NCBI GenBank assembly: GCA_963832725.1
Contig: CAWHVG010000003.1
Span: 806,001-870,000, forward strand
DNA: 64,000 nucleotides
Direction: 5' to 3'
Origin: JAEZBP01 sp963832725
GTDB taxonomy: Bacteria; Myxococcota_A; Polyangia; Polyangiales; Sandaracinaceae
The notes under the pieces: generated by a model
What the model was told of the DNA's origin: nothing
Seen by the model: the letters and a program-made list of their open reading frames with translations, nothing else
The model's database searches: none
Made by a program: the position numbers and the translations under genes
Part shown: positions 37,311 to 45,294 of the stretch, piece after piece
Layout: each line of letters begins with the position of its first letter
Numbering within the stretch: position 1 is the first letter of the stretch

Positions 37311-39706
37311 GGTGACGTCTCCTCGATGGTCTCGGCCCCGTTCTCCCCGTCGCTCGACTCACCGCTATCGGTCTCGTCCATGATCTCGCGGAACTCGTCG
37401 TCGAGGGCGCGGATCTCGGACGCGCGGTCGCGGGTGAGCATCTCGATGCGCATGCGGTGCTCTTCGCGATCCGCCCACGCGACGTCGATGCGACCGACGT
37501 CCGCACGCAGCACGAGGTCGTAGAAGCGGTGCTGCACGTGCTGGAAGTTCTCGTAGGTCACCGCGCCGACGACCACCTCGGTCTCCTGCTCGAGGTCGGT
37601 CAGCGCCTGCCGGAATCCGACGATGCGCGTGGTCTCCTGCTCGAGCTGCTGGTGGATGTCGCTGCTGCGCTCGTCCGCGATGCGGTGGACGTCCGTCTCG
37701 CGGCCGTCGAGCTGCTGCTCCACGGCGTCGAGGCGCCCGAAGAGCCGCGCCATCTCGGGATCGCGCGAGCCCACCCGATTGTCGACCTCATCGGCCAGCC
37801 GGGCGTACTCCCGCCGGAGCCGATCGTGGCGGCTGTAGCGGGCGTCGTCCGGACCGACCTGCAGCCGCGCCGCCTCCAGCGCGATGCGGAGCTGGCGGAT
37901 CTGCTCCCGGTACTGCTCGACCGACTGCCGGTGCGTGGCCAGCTCCGCCCGGATCGCCGCCACGCCGCTCGCGTCGCGCTGCTCGGAGGTGTCGTCGAGA
38001 TAGCGTTCCATCGCCACGATGCGCGCCTCGAGTCCCTGGAGCTCCACCTCCAGGCGACCGATCTCGCGCCCGAGATGGGAGTAACGACCGAGAACCTCGT
38101 CGTCGAACTGAGCGAAGCCCGAATCGTCGGTGGGCATGCCGTCGAAGAAGCGCGCGATCGACTGCATCTGCCGCAGCGTGTCGCCGACCTCGCCGGCGAT
38201 GTCCGGGTGGCGCCGCTCGAGCACCGCGACCAGGTCCCGCCGCGTGCGGGCGACGCGGTTCCGGATCGCCGTCGATCGCTCCATCTGCAGCCGCAGATCG
38301 CCGAAGATGGCCACCCGGTTGGGCTGCGCCAGCGCGGCAGAAAGCCGATCGACGAGCTCCGACGTCTCGCGGACGAGGCGACGCGCTTGCGAGAGGTCCG
38401 AGAGCACGCCGAGGGCGCGATCCATGTCGCCCTCCAACGACGCCCAGCGTTGCGCCAGCGGCGGCAAGAACGCGTTGGCGTCGAAGCTCTCCATGTTCTC
38501 GCGGACGAGCCCGCGGAAGTACGCCGCCGGATCGGCGTGGGCCTCCATCATCTGGTCCAGCTCGCGGCGGACCGGTCCGAACTCGCGCGCCACCTCGCGG
38601 AAGATGCGGTTCGCGTCGTCGAAGCGGCCGTTGCGGAGCAGGAGGTTGCCGCGGAGGATCTTGCCGTCCGGGATGAAGCGGCTCTCGGGCGCCGCCACGC
38701 TGAGCACCTCGAGCGCGCGCTCGGCGCGGGTCGAGTCGCCCATCCGGATGTAGACCCAGGCAATCTCGTAGAGCGCGATGTGGAAGTTCGCCGAGGTGCG
38801 CGGGACGGCCTGGTAGGCCTCGACCGCCTGGTCGAGCTGATCCGTCTCGTAGTAGAGGCGGCCGAGCGCGAGCTGGGTCAGCTCGATGACCTCGCGCTGC
38901 TCCTCGGTCTCGCCCGGCGAGCGCAGAACGCGACGGAACGCCTCGATCGCCTGCGGGTACTGCTCGCGCAGCGTGTAGATGACGCCGATGAAGTAGCGTG
39001 CCTGCGGGTAGTAGGGGCTGCCCTGCTGGACGGCCTCGAAGGCCTGCCGCGCCTGCTCGAGCCCGGCCTGGTCGACCTCCGGCATCGGATCGCCCTCGCT
39101 GCGCATGCGGAGGACGTCCTCGGTCGGGACGGCGCGGTTGTAGAGGTACTTCGCGCGGAAGTAATTGGTGGTCGCCTCGATCTCGCTCGGCGGGATGCGG
39201 CTCAGCGCGGCGAAGTAGTCCTCGACGCCGTCGAAATCGCGCGTGTGGATGGCGATCTCGATGAGGCGGCCGAGCGCCCGCTGCAGGTAGGGCCGGAACT
39301 CGGTCTCCCCGCTGTGCTGGATGAGCTCGCGGAAACGCGTGCGCGCGCCGAGGTAATCGCCAGCGCGGAAGAGCGAGTCGCCGAGGAGGAAGAGCGCGTC
39401 CGGGAAGGCGCGGTGCTCCGGGTAGTTCTCGACGATGTCCGTGAAGATGATCGACGCGCGGACGTAGTCCTGCAGCCGGTAGAAGAGCTCACCGTCGGTC
39501 AGCCGCTCCTCGACGAACGTCGGGCTGTGACGCTGGGTACGGCGCAGCGGCTCGTGCGTGAGCCGAGCAGCGTCGCCTTCGATGTCGACGACGACCTGGG
39601 TGATCTGCTCGATGTTCTGGGCGGAGGCGCGCGGCGCCAGCGAAACCAGCACGAGCACGCTCACCGCCGGACCGAGGACCCGGTCGGCCAGCCTCGAGCG
39701 CATCAC
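37307..39706 (-). CDS. Large secreted TPR and coiled-coil protein
   Basis: 799 residues. A signal peptide (VLGPAVSVLVLVSLAPRASAQ) is followed by TPR-like repeats (about 70-370: YRLQDYVRASIIFTDIVENY, LFLLGDSLFRAGDYLGARTR and so on), then a long helical coiled-coil region (about 400-760) rich in Arg, Glu and Leu, and an acidic tail. It overlaps the genes on both sides by 4 bases. Its composition fits an elongated periplasmic protein that reaches between membranes. It is not recognisably an enzyme. Family unnamed; the TPR region resembles YbgF/BamD types. Confidence 0.92.
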   Translation of the reverse strand: MMRSRLADRVLGPAVSVLVLVSLAPRASAQNIEQITQVVVDIEGDAARLTHEPLRRTQRHSPTFVEERLTDGELFYRLQDYVRASIIFTDIVENYPEHRAFPDALFLLGDSLFRAGDYLGARTRFRELIQHSGETEFRPYLQRALGRLIEIAIHTRDFDGVEDYFAALSRIPPSEIEATTNYFRAKYLYNRAVPTEDVLRMRSEGDPMPEVDQAGLEQARQAFEAVQQGSPYYPQARYFIGVIYTLREQYPQAIEAFRRVLRSPGETEEQREVIELTQLALGRLYYETDQLDQAVEAYQAVPRTSANFHIALYEIAWVYIRMGDSTRAERALEVLSVAAPESRFIPDGKILRGNLLLRNGRFDDANRIFREVAREFGPVRRELDQMMEAHADPAAYFRGLVRENMESFDANAFLPPLAQRWASLEGDMDRALGVLSDLSQARRLVRETSELVDRLSAALAQPNRVAIFGDLRLQMERSTAIRNRVARTRRDLVAVLERRHPDIAGEVGDTLRQMQSIARFFDGMPTDDSGFAQFDDEVLGRYSHLGREIGRLEVELQGLEARIVAMERYLDDTSEQRDASGVAAIRAELATHRQSVEQYREQIRQLRIALEAARLQVGPDDARYSRHDRLRREYARLADEVDNRVGSRDPEMARLFGRLDAVEQQLDGRETDVHRIADERSSDIHQQLEQETTRIVGFRQALTDLEQETEVVVGAVTYENFQHVQHRFYDLVLRADVGRIDVAWADREEHRMRIEMLTRDRASEIRALDDEFREIMDETDSGESSDGENGAETIEETSP

Positions 39707-40566
39707 TCGCCCCCTGACTCCCCGCTCCCGCTGTCCCCGCTGCCCGCTTCGTCCCCGTGGCGGGTCGCCTGGATGCGCTCGATGTAGCGGATCGCCGGGC
39801 GTTCCTCGAGCGGCGCCGTGGGCCCGCCCTTCTCGTAGCCGACCACCCGGATGGTGATCGCCTTCCCCTCGGGGGCGGTGAACGAGTAGTTGGAGCGCAC
39901 GCGGAACCGGTAGCCCTTCAGGTACGAGAAGATACCGTATCCGTTGCCTCGATACTCCAGGTTGACCGTCAGCGTGTGCTCGCCGGGCACGATGCTTCCG
40001 TCGTAGATGTCGAGGTCGCGGCGCTCACCGAGCGAGCCCTCCTCGTCGGCCTTGCTGAAGATCCGCGCGCCGTCGAGCGCGTAGACCGCCTTCACCAGCC
40101 GGTAGGACGAGCTCATGCGGTTCTCGTGGACGATCACGGCCTGCGCGCCGGCCACGACGCCCTGCAGGACCGTCTCGGCCAAGAGCGAGAGGCGCGCCTT
40201 GGAGCGGAAGATCTGCTCCTTCAGCTCGTTGATGCGCTGCTCGAGGTCCCGGAGCCGCACGGCGTAGGTGCCCGCGTCCATGCCCTCGTCGGGCTGGGCG
40301 CTGTTGGCGGTATCGCCCGCCGTGCCCGTCGCCGTGTCGCCCACGGTCGAGCTGCCCGCCTCCGGGCTGGTGCCAGTGCCGGCCCCGTCGGGGCTGGCCG
40401 CCGGCGCGACGTCACCGCTCCCGCCGGAGCCCGTCGTTCCGGCGCTCCCGTCGGAGGTTCCCGTGGCTTGATCGGTCCCCGTCGCCTCGCCGTCCTGGGC
40501 GATGGCGAGGCCAGCGACCAAGGTCACGAGGAGAACGGAGGTGGAGAGCGCGATCACTCGGCGCAT
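39703..40566 (-). CDS. Secreted coiled-coil and beta-domain protein, first gene of the envelope operon
   Basis: 287 residues. A signal peptide (ALSTSVLLVTLVAGLAIAQ) leads to a Thr/Gly/Ser-rich linker (about 25-95), a helical segment (RLRDLEQRINELKEQIFRSKARL), and a beta-rich domain (AQAVIVHENRMSSSYRLVKAVY, then PGEHTLTVNLEYRGNGYG). Similar proteins head the gliding-type clusters of myxobacteria and are sometimes misnamed dihydrolipoamide acetyltransferases; here I see no lipoyl or acyltransferase motif. It overlaps the next gene by 4 bases. The promoter at 40671 lies about 100 bases upstream. Confidence 0.85.
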   Translation of the reverse strand: MRRVIALSTSVLLVTLVAGLAIAQDGEATGTDQATGTSDGSAGTTGSGGSGDVAPAASPDGAGTGTSPEAGSSTVGDTATGTAGDTANSAQPDEGMDAGTYAVRLRDLEQRINELKEQIFRSKARLSLLAETVLQGVVAGAQAVIVHENRMSSSYRLVKAVYALDGARIFSKADEEGSLGERRDLDIYDGSIVPGEHTLTVNLEYRGNGYGIFSYLKGYRFRVRSNYSFTAPEGKAITIRVVGYEKGGPTAPLEERPAIRYIERIQATRHGDEAGSGDSGSGESGGE

Positions 40567-40670
40567 CGCTTAACCCCCTGCTCAGGTGGAAGGACTCTCG
40601 CGAATGGGCGCGTGGGCAAGCAGACCATCCGATCCGGTGCGGGGGACGATTCCCCCTGGAATCTCGGGGT

Positions 40671-40699
40671 CATATAGCAAGCCGTGTTTTTGGGGTCAA
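40671..40699 (-). promoter_or_regulatory. Sigma-70-type promoter for the envelope operon
   Basis: On the minus strand TTGACC (40694-40699) and TATATG (40671-40676) are 17 bases apart. Transcription would begin near 40664, leaving a leader of about 98 bases before the ATG at 40566. Confidence 0.65.
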
Positions 40700-40913
40700 C
40701 GCGCATCGCTGGCTGCGGACGCCACTGTATGGCATCGCCCGTGCCTTTCTGCACGGAACTCGGGACGCATCGGCAACGCCGGCTAGAATCCGCTCCCCAG
40801 CTCATGGCGTCCCTCGCCCGCATCGTGCCCTCACCCGGCCCCAGATCGTTCCGCAAGCTCGTGCGTCCCATCTCAGGTGCGCACCGGGTGGCCCTTCGTT
40901 CAGGAGGGGCCCG
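40700..40913. other. Rest of the divergent intergenic region (40567-40913)
   Basis: The 347-base gap between the envelope operon and the sigma-factor gene holds the promoter above. To its right I see no clear second promoter, only AGGAGG (40902-40907), the ribosome site of the sigma-factor gene. An ECF-type promoter may exist here but I cannot assign it. Confidence 0.5.
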
Positions 40914-41531
40914 GTGAGCCGCCCCGAGGACACGCTCTCCGACGAGGAGCTGCTGCGACGATTCAACGAAGGCGACGCGGACGCCTTCGAGGAGCTGGTG
41001 CGCCGCTACGAGCGGCCCCTCTACAACTTCATCCTGCGCTCGGTCCGCCGCCGCGAGCGCGCCGACGAGATCCTCCAGGACGTCTTCCTCAAGGTCGTCC
41101 AGCGCGCGGGCGACTTCAAGGGCAGCTCCAAGCTCTCCACCTGGCTCTACACGATCGCGAGGAACCTGTGCATCGACCACAGCCGGAAGATGGTCTTTCG
41201 ACGCCACAAGTCACTCGACGCCCCGGGACGCGCGGGCGCGGACGAGGAGGGACCGACCCTGCTCGATCAGACCGCAGCCGCCGATCTGGGCGCGGATCGT
41301 CAGGCGATCGCCAACGACCTCTCGCAGCGGATCACGCTGGCCGTCGAGGAGCTGCCCGAGGAGCAGAAAGAGGTCTTCCTGATGCGCCAGATCCAGGGGT
41401 TGCCGTTCAAGGAGATCGCCGAGGTGATCGGCGTGCCGGAGAACACCGTGAAGAGCCGGATGCGCTACGCGCTGGAGCGCCTGCAGCGGGCGCTGGAAGA
41501 GTATCGGGACTACGTTTCTGAGCTGAAGTAG
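40914..41531 (+). CDS. ECF-family RNA polymerase sigma factor
   Basis: 205 residues from GTG 40914, 6 bases after AGGAGG. Region 2 is LLRRFNEGDADAFEELVRRY with DEILQDVFLKVVQ; region 4 is LPEEQKEVFLMRQIQGLPFKEIAEVI then VPENTVKSRMRYALERLQ. It directs RNA polymerase to a specific set of promoters. An anti-sigma gene starts 2 bases after its stop. Its position, divergent from the big envelope operon, suggests that envelope stress or state might control that operon, but no matching promoter could be recognised. Confidence 0.95.
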   Translation: MSRPEDTLSDEELLRRFNEGDADAFEELVRRYERPLYNFILRSVRRRERADEILQDVFLKVVQRAGDFKGSSKLSTWLYTIARNLCIDHSRKMVFRRHKSLDAPGRAGADEEGPTLLDQTAAADLGADRQAIANDLSQRITLAVEELPEEQKEVFLMRQIQGLPFKEIAEVIGVPENTVKSRMRYALERLQRALEEYRDYVSELK

Positions 41532-41533
41532 CC

Positions 41534-43045
41534 ATGGATTGTGAGGCTTGCACCGACCGCTTCGTCGACCTCTTGTACGACGAGCTCGACGACGCCGACG
41601 CCGAGGCGACGCGCGCGCATCTCGCCCAGTGCGAGGGGTGCGAGGCGGCGTTCGGGCGCATGTCGGCGGGCCGTGAGCTGGCGTCCTTCATGGTGATGGA
41701 GGAGCCGCCTGCCCGGGTGCTCTCGGCCGTGCTCGCCGCGGCGCGAGAGCGAGCCGGCGAGCGCGCTTCGATCAAGCCGGAGCTCGAGACCGTGGTGCCC
41801 GCCGCCGTACGAGAAGCGCGAGACGATCACGACCGCCACGACGACGAGGGGAGCCTGTGGTCCCGCTTCATGCGGTGGCTGGGCGGCCTGGCGATGGGGC
41901 CGCAGGTCGCGATGGCGATGATGCTGCTGCTGATGGTCGGAATCGGCCTCTGGTACCTCCCCGAGCTGCGCCGCCACGATCCGTCCGATGTGACCGCGAT
42001 TGTGGACCCCGCCGCCGGGGACGAGGTCGGGCCGTCGGTGGGGCTCGAGCCGGCGGAGCCGCTCGATCTGCAAGCGGATCCGCGTACCGGTCGCATCCGC
42101 CCGCGGGAGGAGATTGCCCACACGACGGCGCGGCGGACCCGGCCGGCGCCTTCGCCTTCGCCTGCGCCCGCGGAGGAGGTGGCATCGAACGCGGAGCCGG
42201 CCACGGTCGCGGCTCGGATGCCGACCGAGACCGCCACCGTCGGCCAAGCCGAGGCGGACGACGTGACGAACGAAGGGGCGGAAGCCCAGCCGAATGTCGC
42301 CGTCGCGGTCGCAGAGGAGCCCACCTCCGAAGCCCTCGCGGCGGATGAATCGGCCCCGGCGGATCGCCTCGCCCTGAGGCAAGGAACCCCCTCCTCGATG
42401 GGGGCGGGGTCGCAGCCTTCGCGGAGCGCGGCGCCGGCGATGGCCCGCGCACCCAGCGCGCCCTCACCCAGCGCGCCGCCCACGCGCGCGCAGGCGTTCG
42501 ATCTCGCCGCGGCGAGCGGCGCGGAGATGGCGGCCGCCCCGGCGCAGGCGCCCGCGGAGCAGCAGGCCCAGGCGCCCGCATCTGCTGGCGCGACCTACCA
42601 GCGGGGTATGCAGCACATGCAGCAGCGCGAGTACGGGGCCGCGGCGGACGACTTCGAGGCGGTGATCGAGCGCCCCGACACCGACGGCCGGCAGCTCTTG
42701 CCCTCGGCGCTGCACCACCTCGCGCAGAGCGAGCGCGCGGCCGGCAACTGCACGGCGGCGATCCGATCCTATCAGCGACTGCTCTCTCGTTTCCCGTCCT
42801 ACTCGGACGCGAGCGCGGCCCGGATCGAGCTCGCCGATTGCTACCGGCGCACCGGACAGATCTCCCAAGCGCGCGCCGCACTGGTGGCGGCGAGCCGCGA
42901 CGCGCGCGTGGCCAGCCGCGCCCAGCGGGAGCTCGTGCGCCTCGAAGCCGCCGAGCGGGCCATGAATCGCGGCGCCGCGGGGACGGCTCGCACGCCCGAC
43001 CAGGCCGCTCCGCCCAGCGCCGAGCCGACTCCTGCGAGTCAGTGA
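41534..43045 (+). CDS. Zinc-finger (ZAS/HC2) anti-sigma factor with TM segment and TPR tail
   Basis: 503 residues. The N-terminus has the anti-sigma zinc motif: C3, C6, H29, C33, C36 (MDCEACTDRF, then AHLAQCEGCEAAF). A membrane helix follows at about 121-144 (VAMAMMLLLMVGIGLWYLPEL). Beyond it a long Pro/Ala/Glu-rich periplasmic linker (about 145-345) ends in a TPR-like domain (about 350-470: YQRGMQHMQQREYGAAADDFE, CTAAIRSYQRLLSRFPSYSDA) and an Ala/Pro-rich tail. It would hold the sigma factor at the membrane and free it on a periplasmic signal. The TPR tail, as in the adjacent envelope proteins, may sense assembly of that machine (inference). Confidence 0.9.
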   Translation: MDCEACTDRFVDLLYDELDDADAEATRAHLAQCEGCEAAFGRMSAGRELASFMVMEEPPARVLSAVLAAARERAGERASIKPELETVVPAAVREARDDHDRHDDEGSLWSRFMRWLGGLAMGPQVAMAMMLLLMVGIGLWYLPELRRHDPSDVTAIVDPAAGDEVGPSVGLEPAEPLDLQADPRTGRIRPREEIAHTTARRTRPAPSPSPAPAEEVASNAEPATVAARMPTETATVGQAEADDVTNEGAEAQPNVAVAVAEEPTSEALAADESAPADRLALRQGTPSSMGAGSQPSRSAAPAMARAPSAPSPSAPPTRAQAFDLAAASGAEMAAAPAQAPAEQQAQAPASAGATYQRGMQHMQQREYGAAADDFEAVIERPDTDGRQLLPSALHHLAQSERAAGNCTAAIRSYQRLLSRFPSYSDASAARIELADCYRRTGQISQARAALVAASRDARVASRAQRELVRLEAAERAMNRGAAGTARTPDQAAPPSAEPTPASQ

Positions 43046-43114
43046 AGCGCAGAGAGCGCGCGAGCACTTGCCCCCCACCGGGCCGGTCCCCTATTTTCGC
43101 CAGCGAGGCATTTC

Positions 43115-44080
43115 GTGAGCGATCCGAATCAGCCCGGTGGATGGGGAGACGGGGACGCCCAGCAGGGGGACGACTTCGCGGCGACGTCGATGGAGCGTCC
43201 GGCGTTCGACTTCGGGGTCGAAGGGGACGCGGCGCCGCCTCCCGCGCAGCCGGGAGCGCCGGCGGCCGCGCCTTGGGCAGGGGAGCCGTCCGCCCCCGCC
43301 GAGGCCGCCCCTCCCTGGGCCAACGCGCCCGCCGCGCCACCGCCGCCCGCCGAGGCCGCCCCCGCCTGGGCCAACGCGCCCGCCGCCCCGCCTCCACCCG
43401 CCAACGATGCGCCACCCTGGGCCAACGCCCCGGCGGCGCCGCCTCCACCCGCCGAGGCCGCCCCCGCCTGGGCCAACGCGCCCGCCGCCCCGCCTCCACC
43501 CGCCAACGACGCGCCACCCTGGGCTGCAGGCGCCGCGAGCGCTCCGGAGCCGGCGCCTCCGCCCGTCGTGGGAGGCCCGGCGACCGACGGGCCGGCATGG
43601 GCGAGCCCGGCCTCGAACGATGCACCGCCCTGGGCGGGAGGCGCCGCGAGCGCTCCGGAGCCGGCGCCGTGGAGCGGCGGGCCGGCCGAGCCGGCGCAGG
43701 CGAGCTTCGGATCGACGAGTGCCCTCCCCGCCGCCGGCTTCGATGCGCCGAACCCGGGCGGCGGAAACTTCGCGGCGACCGCGCTCGACCGACCGGCCTT
43801 CGACTTCGACCCGAAGCAAGCGCCGACGGCACAGAACTGGTCCGCGCCGGCCGGCGCCGCGACCCCGTCCGCACCCTCGAGCCCACGGGCCGCGCCTCCG
43901 TCTCAGGCTCGAGCGACCGGCAAGCCCCTTCCGAAGTCCGACCTGGGGCTCAAGCTGGCGCTCGGAGGGCTGGTGGCGCTGATCCTGGTACTCGTCCTCG
44001 CGATCGTCGCCGGGCTCATCATGCAAGTCGGTGGATCCGACACCGCCGACGGAGACGAGACGGCCGAGCCTGCGGACTGA
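43115..44080 (+). CDS. Pro/Ala/Trp-repeat protein with C-terminal membrane anchor
   Basis: 321 residues from GTG 43115. The N-terminal motif DDFAATSMERPAFDFG is matched near residue 218 by NFAATALDRPAFDFDP, so two related elements flank the central region. The central part repeats PPWANAPAAPPPPA and PAWANAPAAPPPPA in a 34-residue unit (two copies, 43310-43513), followed by looser PPWAGGAASAPEP copies. The C-terminus has a hydrophobic helix (LALGGLVALILVLVLAIVAGLI) and a short acidic tail, suggesting a tail-anchored protein with a long cytoplasmic Pro-rich arm. No enzyme domain is seen. The Pro/Trp repeats may bind GYF/SH3-like partners; function unknown. Confidence 0.8.
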   Translation: MSDPNQPGGWGDGDAQQGDDFAATSMERPAFDFGVEGDAAPPPAQPGAPAAAPWAGEPSAPAEAAPPWANAPAAPPPPAEAAPAWANAPAAPPPPANDAPPWANAPAAPPPPAEAAPAWANAPAAPPPPANDAPPWAAGAASAPEPAPPPVVGGPATDGPAWASPASNDAPPWAGGAASAPEPAPWSGGPAEPAQASFGSTSALPAAGFDAPNPGGGNFAATALDRPAFDFDPKQAPTAQNWSAPAGAATPSAPSSPRAAPPSQARATGKPLPKSDLGLKLALGGLVALILVLVLAIVAGLIMQVGGSDTADGDETAEPAD

Positions 44081-44197
44081 AGGTGTGTCGATAGATCTCG
44101 TTGCCGTTCGTCGCCGTGCGTTCGCACGACTCCTCTCGGCGCCTCGAGGCTGGACGCGGCTCGATTGCGGTGCTCGGTCCGATTTATCGACACACCT
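44081..44197. repeat. 117-base element bounded by a 17-base inverted repeat
   Basis: AGGTGTGTCGATAGATC at 44081-44097 and GATTTATCGACACACCT at 44181-44197 are inverted copies with one mismatch (13 outer bases perfect). The interior shows no gene. The element begins at the base after the stop of the Pro-rich gene and ends 64 bases before the next start. It could be a miniature transposable element remnant or a long-range hairpin. No target duplication was seen. Confidence 0.7.
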
Positions 44198-44261
44198 CGA
44201 GCGCGATTCTTCACCGGTTCGGCGGCGGGTGCTACAAGGTGCCCGCCCGCTGGGAGATGGC

Positions 44262-45269
44262 ATGGTTTCGAAACCGATCACGCTACGATTGGTCGTCCTG
44301 TTCGCGCTGCTCTGGGTCCCGCTGGATGCGCTGGCGCAGAGCTGCGCGATGTTGCCGCCGGGCCGTCCGAGCGAGGGGCAACCTCCTCCTGAGGAGGCGC
44401 AGGCCACGGCGATCGAGGCCGTCACCGGCGCGCTGGCGTCCGACGGCGTCACCGTCATCGCTTCCCCGGACGCCCAGCGGCGGATGGTCGGCGAGCCCTT
44501 CGCGGAGTGCAACTCGCTCGATTGCGGAGCGGAGGTCGTGCGCAGCCTCGGCGTGGACTACGTGGTGCTCGTCACCGTGTGGGCGCCGCGCGGCACACCG
44601 ACCAGCGTCGTCGTCACGCTGGTCGGCACGGGCGATCCCGCGGCCGGTGACGCCCCCGTGGAGGGAGACCTCGCGGCAGCGGCGCTGAGCGCGCTGACGA
44701 CCGCGCGGCAGCGGTGGCAAGCGTCGCGGATGGGCTTCATCGACGTCACCAGCGAGCCCCCGGGCGCCGACGTCGAGGTGGACGGTCGGTTGATTGGCCA
44801 GACGCCGATCCGGCACCTGGTGCCGGCCGGCGAGCGCCGTGTCCGCATCCACATGGAGGGCTACTCACCGAGTGAGCAGACCGTGCGGGTCGAGCCCACG
44901 CAGGAGCATCCGCTCGCGTTCACGCTGGCGCCCGAGATCGAGGCGCCCGCCGAGGACCACGTCACCGGCGTGTCCACCGAGCCGCACTTCGCCAACTGGC
45001 TCATCGGGAGCGCCCTCGTCGCCGCCGGCGGGGCCGCGCTCATCTCGCCGATCATGACCGCCGTGCAAGACGGTGACTGCACCGACGACGGCGGGTATTC
45101 GGGCTTCTGCCGAACGCGCGCCCACTTCGGCACGACCAGCGGCATCCTGACCGGGATCGGCGCCGCCGCGCTCATCGGCGGCGTCGTGTTCATGATCGTC
45201 CAGCCGATCCGCGTCACCACCGTCGTCACCCCCAATTCCGCCATGCTGCAGATGCGCGGTACATTCTGA
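44262..45269 (+). CDS. Secreted/membrane PEGA-domain protein
   Basis: 335 residues from ATG 44262, with GGGAGA 5 bases upstream; the frame before it covers the inverted-repeat element. A signal segment (TLRLVVLFALLWVPLDALAQ) is followed by a domain with two Cys (CNSLDCGAEVVRSLGVDYVVLV) like other myxobacterial PEGA proteins, then a PEGA domain (about 165-225: FIDVTSEPPGADVEVDGRLIGQTP), and two C-terminal hydrophobic helices (LIGSALVAAGGAALISPIM and LTGIGAAALIGGVVFMIV). It probably sits in the envelope with the PEGA part in the periplasm. Function unknown. Confidence 0.85.
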   Translation: MVSKPITLRLVVLFALLWVPLDALAQSCAMLPPGRPSEGQPPPEEAQATAIEAVTGALASDGVTVIASPDAQRRMVGEPFAECNSLDCGAEVVRSLGVDYVVLVTVWAPRGTPTSVVVTLVGTGDPAAGDAPVEGDLAAAALSALTTARQRWQASRMGFIDVTSEPPGADVEVDGRLIGQTPIRHLVPAGERRVRIHMEGYSPSEQTVRVEPTQEHPLAFTLAPEIEAPAEDHVTGVSTEPHFANWLIGSALVAAGGAALISPIMTAVQDGDCTDDGGYSGFCRTRAHFGTTSGILTGIGAAALIGGVVFMIVQPIRVTTVVTPNSAMLQMRGTF

Positions 45270-45294
45270 AGGCCGGCTTCTCGGAGACTGCCAG

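Noticed and set aside
33081..37523. 1480-codon open frame on the + strand
   Set aside because: It is antisense to the giant TPR gene, shows only Arg/Val/Leu-rich low-complexity sequence, and has no signal or domain; the minus-strand gene has signal peptide and TPRs.
39703..40566. Dihydrolipoamide acetyltransferase annotation for the first envelope-operon gene
   Set aside because: No lipoyl domain, no catalytic HxxxD motif; it is a short secreted protein.
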